From Alphaproteobacteria bacterium (lineage in GTDB: Bacteria > Pseudomonadota > Alphaproteobacteria > UBA6615), in contig JAEPNS010000169.1 in the NCBI GenBank assembly GCA_017643325.1, forward strand, positions 1 to 7,108: 7,108 nucleotides of DNA, given 5' to 3'. The stretch's first letter is position 1. Each line of letters opens with the position of its first letter. The notes beneath the pieces were generated by a model. It saw nothing but the letters and a program-made list of their open reading frames with translations. It was not told the origin of the DNA and made no database searches. Positions 1 through 5,378 of the stretch are shown here, in pieces. Both the position numbers and the translations under genes were made by a program.

Positions 1-23
1 TGCGAGGCGACAACGCGCTCGCA
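1..23 (-). terminator. Possible hairpin just after the mscS-like gene
   Basis: A 6-bp stem (TGCGAG at 1-6 pairing with CTCGCA at 18-23) with an 11-nt loop lies 4 bases past the stop codon of the MscS-like gene. It could end the dps operon transcript. No T tract is visible on the minus-strand side because the window ends there, so this is a weak call. Confidence 0.2.
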
Positions 24-27
24 GCAG

Positions 28-921
28 CTAGTCTGCTTCGTCGCGTTCGCGAGACCTGTGGCTGTCACCCGTTTGGTGCACCGCAAGCGGTTCGGTGAAT
101 GTCAGCGTGCGGTAGGGGAACGGGATCTCGATTCCTGCATCGTCGAGGGCGCGTTTCACCGCCGCGACCACCTGGTCACGCGACTCGCGGATTTCGCGCG
201 GTTTCGAGCCCGTCCACCACGTCACCTCGAAATCGATGCTGCTCGCCCCGAAGGCCTGCGCGAAGATCTGGACGGGCTCGTCCTGCCTGACGCTCTCGAC
301 ACCCTCGACCGCCTTGCAGATCACCTCTCGCGCCGCGTCGACATCCTCGCCATATCCCACACCGCACATCACGGTCGTGCGCCGGACATCCCGGTCCGTT
401 CGCACGGTCACCGGTTCCTTGAACAGCATCGCGTTGGGCAGCACGACCCGCTGGCCGTCGGACTGGCGGATATGGGTGTCGCGGATCGTGACCTCCTCGA
501 CCACCCCCTCGAAATCGTCGCATTCGATGAAGTCGTTCAGCCTGAACGGCTCACGGAAGAGAATGAGGATGCCTGCGACGAAGTTCTCGAAAATGTCCTT
601 GAACGCGAAGCCGATCGCAATCGATCCGAGTCCGACCGCGGTGACGATCTTCGCCGGCGTGAGCGAGGGGAACGCGATCGTCGCGGCCACCAGGATGCCG
701 CCAATCCAGACCAGGGTCGAGAAGAGCTTCTGCAACACGTCCGCGAGCGAGCGCCGCATGTCTGAACGCCCGAGGGCCCGACGCAGGAGACGGCCGCCGA
801 AGCGCGCGATCGCCCAGGTTAGGACCAGCGCAATGATCGCAGCCACGATCTGTGGCGTGCTCGAAATCAGGGATTCAAGGAATCCTCGGACGGTATCCTG
901 GATGATCTGGACGGGTTCCAT
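28..921 (-). CDS. MscS-family small-conductance mechanosensitive channel
   Basis: Inner-membrane channel, 297 aa, close to the length of E. coli MscS (286 aa). Channels of this family open under membrane tension and release solutes during hypo-osmotic shock. Hydrophobic segments lie at about residues 23-40 (TM1) and 66-84 (TM2). The Gly/Ala-rich pore helix is at about 91-121, with the family pattern AVGLGSIAIGFAFKDIFEN. The beta domain follows (FIECDDFEGVVEEV, then VVLPNAMLF near 159-167). The C-terminal alpha/beta domain ends with the typical IEIPFPYRTL at 264-273, then a short charged tail. The start is supported by GGGGAGGAG about 7 bases upstream. It is the last gene of the dps operon, 36 bp after the BON gene. 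The family call is firm; ion selectivity and conductance cannot be inferred. Confidence 0.93.
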   Translation of the reverse strand: MEPVQIIQDTVRGFLESLISSTPQIVAAIIALVLTWAIARFGGRLLRRALGRSDMRRSLADVLQKLFSTLVWIGGILVAATIAFPSLTPAKIVTAVGLGSIAIGFAFKDIFENFVAGILILFREPFRLNDFIECDDFEGVVEEVTIRDTHIRQSDGQRVVLPNAMLFKEPVTVRTDRDVRRTTVMCGVGYGEDVDAAREVICKAVEGVESVRQDEPVQIFAQAFGASSIDFEVTWWTGSKPREIRESRDQVVAAVKRALDDAGIEIPFPYRTLTFTEPLAVHQTGDSHRSRERDEAD

Positions 922-957
922 CTTTTCTCCTCCCCGGCCGGGGCCCGCGGCGGTCGA

Positions 958-2385
958 TCAGAAGCCGACCCGCAACCTGTTCTCGACCCTCGCGGCACCG
1001 GCTTCGCGCGCAAGGTCGTCGGCGAGGTTCAGGGCACGCAACGTCTTGACGGTGCCTGTTAGTTCCACCACGCCACGGTCCACACGGACCGTGATCGCAT
1101 CTTCGTCAATGGAGGGATTCCAGAACAGGGCTTCCCGCACGGCTTCCGCCAGCCGCCTGTCCGCGTCCGCGGAAGCCGCCGCCTGGACCGTGATCAGATT
1201 GCTGACATCGCGGACACCGAGCACGCGGTCGGTCACCTGTTCGGCACGCGCACGGTACGGCCGGTCGGGGACCGAGCCCGTCAGGGTGACCACGCCGTTT
1301 TCTGCGGACGCGGCGACGGGATGAAGCTTGAATGCGGCGTCGTTCGCAAGCGCGACAGCCACACTCGCTGCAAGTTCGGAGTCGGGAGGCGAGCGCTCCG
1401 GTTCCACCGTTATGAAGGTATCGACCTGCCGCACGCCGACGGTGTTGCGCGCGATCTCGAACACCCGCGTTTGCTGCCGGGGGGTGTCGACGCGTCCCGC
1501 GAGCGCGACATTTCCGTCATCGACGCTGGGCACGATATTCAGGCGCCCGAGCGCCGGATCCGCTGCAATGGCGGCGCGGATAGCGAGCGCGATATCCGTA
1601 TCTGACGGCCTGAACGGTCGCTCGCGAAGTTCCTGCGGGTATCCGGCCGGGGAGACCCGCAACGCCGAGATGTCCACCATATCGACGCCCGGCACCCCGG
1701 ACGCGAGTTTGGAGGCGCGCGTCCGTATCCACGGACTGAAGACCGAACCCTCCAGAGCCACGACCGCGTCGCTCACACTGACGTCGATGGGTGCATCGGT
1801 CGTCCAGATGTCCCACGCGAGGCGCGCAGCCACGGCATCCGCGATTGCCGGATCCGGGAGTTCCGGACCGTCCTCGACCTCCACAGCGGGTTCGATCCTC
1901 TCGATTCCGGGCACGCTGCGCAGGAGCTGCAGAGCCAGCTGAAACTCGATCGCCGTGCGCGCGGTGCCGCTCAGACTGGCAATGCCGTCATCGACCGCCA
2001 CGCTCATACCCGACGCGCCGGACCCGAGTTCGCCGCGCAGAATCTCGTTGGCCTCTCGCGAAACGTCGTCTTCGTCGCGCGCCGGGGGCACCACCTTGAT
2101 ATCATTCACGACCGCCCTGACCCCGGCGACGCGTTCGGTAAGTTCGCCGGCGCGGTCACGTGCCGCGAGATCTCCCGAAATCCCATCCAGCCGCACCACG
2201 GCCCCCTCGACGCTCACGCGGATCGGCAGGTCGAACGTCGCCGCGTCGCGCGCGAGCAGGCGCTCCACAGCCCCCGCAATCCGGCTCGCGGTCCGCGTGT
2301 CGGCCTGAAGAGCCCCTCCTGCTCCGACCGCCAGCAGCGCAAACACCGCTGCCGCCGCCAGGGCACGTGTGATCGAGGCTGTCAT
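958..2385 (-). CDS. Exported protein with six BON domains
   Basis: 475 aa. The N-terminus is a Sec-type signal peptide: an Ala/Leu/Val-rich core at about 8-25 and a likely cleavage after ALQA (residue 28), so the protein is probably periplasmic or envelope-bound. The rest is six tandem BON-like repeats at about 35-98, 109-170, 179-244, 264-327, 336-400 and 410-473. Each has the pattern helix, then VxVxxGxVxLxGxV, then a helix, then a closing segment like VPGVxxVxxxIxV. BON domains are thought to bind phospholipid or other membrane ligands; better-known relatives such as OsmY and DolP have two. There is no lipobox cysteine, OmpA-type domain or membrane anchor after the signal. The start overlaps the stop of the upstream 87-aa gene by ATGA, with GAGGAG 7 bases upstream, which suggests translational coupling. 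An osmotic or envelope stress role is inferred from the domain and neighbours. Confidence 0.9.
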   Translation of the reverse strand: MTASITRALAAAAVFALLAVGAGGALQADTRTASRIAGAVERLLARDAATFDLPIRVSVEGAVVRLDGISGDLAARDRAGELTERVAGVRAVVNDIKVVPPARDEDDVSREANEILRGELGSGASGMSVAVDDGIASLSGTARTAIEFQLALQLLRSVPGIERIEPAVEVEDGPELPDPAIADAVAARLAWDIWTTDAPIDVSVSDAVVALEGSVFSPWIRTRASKLASGVPGVDMVDISALRVSPAGYPQELRERPFRPSDTDIALAIRAAIAADPALGRLNIVPSVDDGNVALAGRVDTPRQQTRVFEIARNTVGVRQVDTFITVEPERSPPDSELAASVAVALANDAAFKLHPVAASAENGVVTLTGSVPDRPYRARAEQVTDRVLGVRDVSNLITVQAAASADADRRLAEAVREALFWNPSIDEDAITVRVDRGVVELTGTVKTLRALNLADDLAREAGAARVENRLRVGF

Positions 2386-2645
2386 TCGGTCTCCTCGCCT
2401 GCGTGCGCCCTCACGCGCCGGTCGAATTCCGCCACGTCATCCTCGAGCTCCTCGTGCAGGTCCGACCAGCTTTTCTCGTCGGCATTCTGCAGGTCTTCCT
2501 GGCGCCGGTTCAGCGCGTCCAGGCGCTCCGCGGCACCGGACCAGAACGCCGGGGCATCGTCACCCTGCCGCTGCACGTCGATGATCGCGCCGAGCGCCGC
2601 AAGACGCGCGGCGAGGTCCTGTTCGTGGTTTTGCCGCTCGCTCAC
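2382..2645 (-). CDS. Small acidic helical protein, Sll1863-like (tentative)
   Basis: 87 aa starting at GTG (2645), chosen because it lies 19 bp past the dps stop and has a GGACGGG purine run upstream. An ATG at 2708 would give 108 aa but would overlap dps by 44 bp and add a Cys/Pro-rich leader that looks non-native. The protein is highly charged with no signal or membrane segment. It reads as two amphipathic helices (about 7-25 and 36-80) with tryptophans at 35 and 60. The second half (SWSDLHEELEDDVAEFDRRV) resembles the conserved part of small coiled-coil Sll1863-family stress proteins, but this is recognised by eye only. It sits between dps and the BON gene, overlapping the latter by ATGA, so all three are probably co-translated in stress. 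The molecular function is unknown. Confidence 0.75.
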   Translation of the reverse strand: MSERQNHEQDLAARLAALGAIIDVQRQGDDAPAFWSGAAERLDALNRRQEDLQNADEKSWSDLHEELEDDVAEFDRRVRAHAGEETE

Positions 2646-2664
2646 GCCGCAGCCCGTCCTGTCC

Positions 2665-3177
2665 CTACTCGGCCACGATGGAGTTGAGCATCCAGGCCGC
2701 TTCCTCATGTACGCCGATCCGCCCGGTCAGGAGGTCCGCCGAGTACACGTCATCGGCCGCTTCGGCCGCCGAGACCGCCTCGCGCATCTTGGCGGCGATC
2801 GCCTGATGATCGCGCGCCAGTTGCGCGACCATGTCGCGCGCGCCCGGCATCTCGCTGACGTCGACGTCGTCGACGACGCTCGCCTCGATATAGTTCGCAA
2901 GACCGCTCATCGCCGGGAACCCGATCGCGCGAACGCGCTCGGCGATCTCGTCGATGGCCGCGGCGAGATCCTGGTACTGCTCGTCGGTCAGCTTGTGAAT
3001 CCCGTAAAACTGGGGCCCCGCCACATTCCAGTGGAAAGCGTGGGTTTTCGCGTACAGCACATAGGACGCCGCGAGGGCCTGGTTCAGCAGCCCGGCGAGT
3101 TTCTCGCGATCCGCTTTCGCGACACCGGTCTCGACCGGCAGCTCCTCGGCAACGACGTTCAGCGGATTGGCAGCCAT
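2665..3177 (-). CDS. dps: Dps family DNA-binding ferritin-like protein
   Basis: 170 aa, normal for Dps (about 155-175). Dps proteins form 12-subunit shells that oxidise Fe(II) with peroxide, store the iron and often coat DNA in starved or stressed cells. The ferroxidase ligands are all present with the correct spacing: His49 (in HWNV), His61, Asp65, Asp76 and Glu80, matching E. coli H51, H63, D67, D78 and E82. The DPS signature spans about 46-70. The N-terminal tail (1-22) has only one Lys and no Arg before residue 24, so DNA binding through a Lys-rich tail as in E. coli is not obvious; the protein may act mainly in iron and peroxide protection. The start is supported by AGGAG 8 bases upstream. 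It is the first gene of the operon and lies about 45 bp downstream of an EcfG-type promoter. Confidence 0.96.
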   Translation of the reverse strand: MAANPLNVVAEELPVETGVAKADREKLAGLLNQALAASYVLYAKTHAFHWNVAGPQFYGIHKLTDEQYQDLAAAIDEIAERVRAIGFPAMSGLANYIEASVVDDVDVSEMPGARDMVAQLARDHQAIAAKMREAVSAAEAADDVYSADLLTGRIGVHEEAAWMLNSIVAE

Positions 3178-3222
3178 GTTTATTTCTCCTGTGGTCCGGA
3201 ACTGAATTTTCTTCGTAAAAAA

Positions 3223-3247
3223 AACGATTAATCAGCCCATGCGTTCC
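3223..3247 (-). promoter_or_regulatory. EcfG-type general stress promoter for the dps operon
   Basis: Read on the minus strand, GGAAC (3247-3243) is followed by 16 bases and CGTT (3226-3223), a perfect match to the EcfG consensus GGAAC-N16/17-CGTT. The predicted transcript start near 3216 gives a leader of about 40 nt before the dps ATG at 3177. The -10 element runs straight into a T tract (eight T in all, 3224-3217). Control of dps by this sigma factor is known in several Alphaproteobacteria; here it is inferred from the motif and its position. Confidence 0.82.
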
Positions 3248-3264
3248 CGCATTTTATATTCCGT

Positions 3265-3289
3265 GGAACAAATTCCGCGCCGGGACGTT
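3265..3289 (+). promoter_or_regulatory. EcfG-type general stress promoter for the 42-aa gene
   Basis: GGAAC (3265-3269), 16 bases, then CGTT (3286-3289): a second perfect EcfG consensus, facing right. The predicted start near 3296 leaves a leader of about 45 nt before the ATG at 3341. Its -35 element is 17 bp from the -35 of the dps promoter. The interval between them (3248-3264) contains an AT-rich run (ATTTTATATT) that stands out from the GC-rich surroundings and could act as an UP element for both directions. Confidence 0.82.
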
Positions 3290-3316
3290 GCGGCGGTCAA
3301 TGGACGAAAAAGGCAC

Positions 3317-3329
3317 GGTGCGTCGCACC
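3317..3329 (+). promoter_or_regulatory. Inverted repeat abutting the ribosome binding site of the 42-aa gene
   Basis: GGTGCG-T-CGCACC is a perfect 6-bp inverted repeat. In RNA it would fold as a GGTGC/GCACC stem with a 3-nt loop, ending one base before the GGAGG ribosome binding site at 3331-3335. It could tune translation or stabilise the leader, or be chance in GC-rich DNA. Confidence 0.25.
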
Positions 3330-3340
3330 AGGAGGCACGA

Positions 3341-3469
3341 ATGAACACTCAGATCCCCGAAACCGAAGCACGCCAGGCCCGCAAGGGGTTTGGCGTCCGC
3401 AACATCCTGTTGATCTCCTCCGCCCTGGCCGTCGCGGCGCTGGTCCTCGCCTGGCTGCTCGCCGGCTGA
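3341..3469 (+). CDS. Small single-span membrane protein, 42 aa
   Basis: The protein is 42 residues long. Residues 1-20 are polar and mixed-charge (acidic early, then Arg/Lys-rich at 11-20), and 21-41 form one hydrophobic helix (ILLISSALAVAALVLAWLL) ending two residues before the C-terminus. The positive charges just before the helix predict an N-in orientation in the inner membrane. The start at 3341 has an excellent GGAGG 5 bases upstream. An in-frame ATG at 3239 is rejected because it lies upstream of the promoter. The EcfG promoter about 50 bp upstream supports it as a real stress-induced gene. No family is recognised. An uncleaved signal anchor or a membrane-stress peptide are both possible. 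Confidence 0.78.
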   Translation: MNTQIPETEARQARKGFGVRNILLISSALAVAALVLAWLLAG

Positions 3470-3494
3470 CGCCGCCCTCTCGAGACGATATGCT

Positions 3495-3512
3495 GGGCAC
3501 GACAGCGTGCCC
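3495..3512 (+). terminator. Hairpin between the 42-aa gene and the CMD-like gene
   Basis: GGGCACG (3495-3501), loop ACAG, CGTGCCC (3506-3512): a perfect 7-bp GC-rich stem 25 bases after the stop of the 42-aa gene. A second perfect repeat, GGCCGG-A-CCGGCC (3517-3529), follows at once. Neither has a T tract, so termination would have to be weak or factor-assisted. The hairpins may instead belong to the leader of the next gene. Confidence 0.35.
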
Positions 3513-3575
3513 GCCCGGCCGGACCGGCCCCGAAAGAGGCGCGCGCCACCATCGCGTTCCCAGGGGGGCAAGCCC

Positions 3576-4127
3576 ATGCGCATATCGCCGATCGACCCGG
3601 ACAAACTCGACCCGGACCAGAAGACCATCTACGACCGCATCGCCGGCGGGCCGCGTGGCCAGGTCCGAGGGCCCTACCACGCTTTCCTGCTGCACGCGGG
3701 CGTGTGCGAGGGCGTCGAGCGCATGGGGCACTACCTGCGCTTCGCCGCGAAGCTTCCGGGCAACATCCGCGAACTGGCCATCCTCGTCGTCGGCCGTCAC
3801 TGGCGCGCCGAGTTCGAGTGGTTCGCACACGCCCCGATCGCCATCCGCGAGGGCGTGTCGGAGGACGTCGTCGCGGCCCTCGAGGCGGGCGGCGACCCCG
3901 ACTTCTCCGACGAGACCGAGGCCGCCGTCTACGCATTCGTCCAGTCGCTGCTGAAAACGGGCCGGGTCGACGATGCAATGTACGCCGACATGCGCGGCCG
4001 CCTGGGCGAGGACGGCATCGTCGAGCTGATGGGCATCATCGGCCACTACACCGGCGTGGCCATGGCGCTCAACACCTTCGAGATCGTGCCTCCGGACGGC
4101 GAACGTCCCAGCTTCGCCGACGGGTAG
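3576..4127 (+). CDS. Carboxymuconolactone decarboxylase-like protein (CMD/AhpD fold, no CxxC)
   Basis: 183 aa from ATG 3576, chosen for the G-rich GGGGGG run about 8 bases upstream and because an extension to 3507 would add an Arg/Pro-rich leader. The CMD core is at about 60-130: RELAILVVGRHW at 65-76, then EFEWFAHAPIAIREGVS at 79-95, the (Y/F)EWxxH motif of the carboxymuconolactone decarboxylase superfamily. Its only cysteine is Cys44, so it lacks the CxxC redox pair of AhpD peroxidase partners, and a thiol peroxidase role is unlikely. Family members decarboxylate gamma-carboxymuconolactone in protocatechuate breakdown, but many relatives are uncharacterised. It converges on the thiolase gene with 19 bp between stop codons and no clear terminator there. 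Substrate unknown. Confidence 0.85.
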   Translation: MRISPIDPDKLDPDQKTIYDRIAGGPRGQVRGPYHAFLLHAGVCEGVERMGHYLRFAAKLPGNIRELAILVVGRHWRAEFEWFAHAPIAIREGVSEDVVAALEAGGDPDFSDETEAAVYAFVQSLLKTGRVDDAMYADMRGRLGEDGIVELMGIIGHYTGVAMALNTFEIVPPDGERPSFADG

Positions 4128-4146
4128 CGCGCATCAGGTCGGACGC

Positions 4147-5328
4147 CTAGAACACCTCGAACAGGCCGGCGACGCCCATGCCGCCGCCGACGCACATGGT
4201 CACGACCGCGTGCTTCGCACCGCGCCGGTGGCCCTCGATCAGGGCGTGGCCCGTCATCCGGTTGCCGCTCATGCCGTAGGGGTGCCCGATCGAGATCGAG
4301 CCGCCGTCGACGTTGTACCTGTCCGGGTCGATGCCCAGCGTGTCGCGGCAGTAGAGCGCCTGGACGGCAAACGCCTCGTTCAGCTCCCACAGGTCGATGT
4401 CGTCGACGGTGAGGCCGTGGCGCTCCAGCAGGCGCGGCACCGCGAAGACGGGGCCGATGCCCATCTCGTCGGGCTCGCAGCCCGAGACCGCGAGCCCGAG
4501 GAACCGGCCCAGCGGCTCCAGCCCGCGCTGCTCGGCGAGTTTCTCGTCCATCACCACGCACGCGCTCGCCCCGTCCGACAGCTGGCTGGCGTTGCCCGGG
4601 GTGACCGAGCCGCCCTCGCGCACCGCCTCCAGCGAGGCCAGGCCCTCCGCGTTCGTCGAGGGCCGGTTGCACTCGTCGCGATCGAGGGTGACCGCCCTGT
4701 CGCTGATCTCCCCGGTCTCGCGGTCCTTGACCTTCATCACCGTCTCGACGGGGACGATCTCGTCGTCGAACTTGCCGGCCTGCTGGGCAGCGGCCGTGCG
4801 CATCTGGCTCGAAAGTGCGTACTCGTCCTGCGCGTCGCGGCTGACGTCGTAGCGTTTCGCGACCGTCTCGGCGGTGTCGAGCATCACCATGTAGATCTCG
4901 GGCTTGATCTCGCGCACATGCGGGTCCTCGACACGCATGTCGGCCTGGTGTTCGGGCGGCAGGGCGCTGATCGACTCGATCCCTCCGGCCACCATCACGG
5001 GCACCTTGTCCATGACCACGCGGTTGGCCGCCATCGCGATCGACTGCAGACCCGACGAGCAGAAGCGGTTGATGGTCGCCGCGCCGGTGGTGACCGGGAG
5101 CCCGGCGTACAGCGCCGCGTGGCGCGCGAAGTTCTGGCCGGTCGCGCCCTCCGGCATCGCGCAGCCCATGAGAACGTCCTCGACCTCCTCCGGCGCGACC
5201 CCGGCGCGTTCGACGGCGCTGGAAATCGCGATCCCGCCCAGCTTCGCGGGCGTGGTGGCGTTGTAGGCGCCGCGATAGGCCTTGCCGATGGGCGTGCGGG
5301 CGGTGGAAACGACAACGGCGCTGGTCAT
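4147..5328 (-). CDS. Acetyl-CoA C-acyltransferase (thiolase)
   Basis: 393 aa, the standard length for a degradative or biosynthetic thiolase. The enzyme cleaves 3-ketoacyl-CoA with CoA, or runs in reverse to condense acetyl-CoA, in the cytoplasm. The catalytic set is complete: nucleophile Cys90 in NRFCSSG, Asn317 in NEAF, His349 in GHPYGMSG, and the acid/base Cys379 in CVGGGMG. The N-terminal MTSAVVVSTARTPIGK is typical. GGAG lies 9 bases upstream of ATG 5328, which decides the start over an in-frame ATG at 5379. The GHPYGMSG form replaces the common GHPLGATG and is seen in a subset of thiolases. It lies 50 bp after the amidase, probably in the same transcript; the gap holds a 14-bp GC palindrome at 5358-5371. 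Chain-length preference cannot be told. Confidence 0.95.
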   Translation of the reverse strand: MTSAVVVSTARTPIGKAYRGAYNATTPAKLGGIAISSAVERAGVAPEEVEDVLMGCAMPEGATGQNFARHAALYAGLPVTTGAATINRFCSSGLQSIAMAANRVVMDKVPVMVAGGIESISALPPEHQADMRVEDPHVREIKPEIYMVMLDTAETVAKRYDVSRDAQDEYALSSQMRTAAAQQAGKFDDEIVPVETVMKVKDRETGEISDRAVTLDRDECNRPSTNAEGLASLEAVREGGSVTPGNASQLSDGASACVVMDEKLAEQRGLEPLGRFLGLAVSGCEPDEMGIGPVFAVPRLLERHGLTVDDIDLWELNEAFAVQALYCRDTLGIDPDRYNVDGGSISIGHPYGMSGNRMTGHALIEGHRRGAKHAVVTMCVGGGMGVAGLFEVF

Positions 5329-5378
5329 GACGGGATCTCCGGTTGAACTCTCTCGGCCCGGCCGCGGCCGGACACGCA

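Noticed and set aside
58..765. Plus-strand open frame opposite the MscS-like gene
   Set aside because: Charged, motif-free antisense translation; the channel on the minus strand has clear membrane and beta-domain motifs.
1040..1066. GGAAC-N18-CGTT on the minus strand inside the BON gene, upstream of mscS
   Set aside because: Spacer of 18 is outside the usual 16-17 and the site is within coding sequence; not strong enough to call an internal promoter.
3198..3202. Extra GGAAC on the plus strand near dps
   Set aside because: No CGTT at 16 or 17 bases downstream.
3259..3276. TTCC-GT-GGAA and GGAA-N4-TTCC around the plus-strand -35 as a repressor site
   Set aside because: Explained by the GGAAC promoter element itself plus nearby TTCC; too short to claim a separate operator.
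3297..4046. Minus-strand open frames opposite the 42-aa and CMD-like genes
   Set aside because: They cross the EcfG promoter-leader region and show no family features; the plus-strand CMD core motif is clear.
4094..4108. GGACG/CGTCC hairpin near the end of the CMD-like gene as a terminator
   Set aside because: Short stem inside coding sequence with no T tract after it.
5358..5371. 14-bp GC palindrome between amidase and thiolase
   Set aside because: Purely G/C and close to the expected chance level in this composition; could be a hairpin between co-transcribed genes, but nothing supports a terminator or operator.
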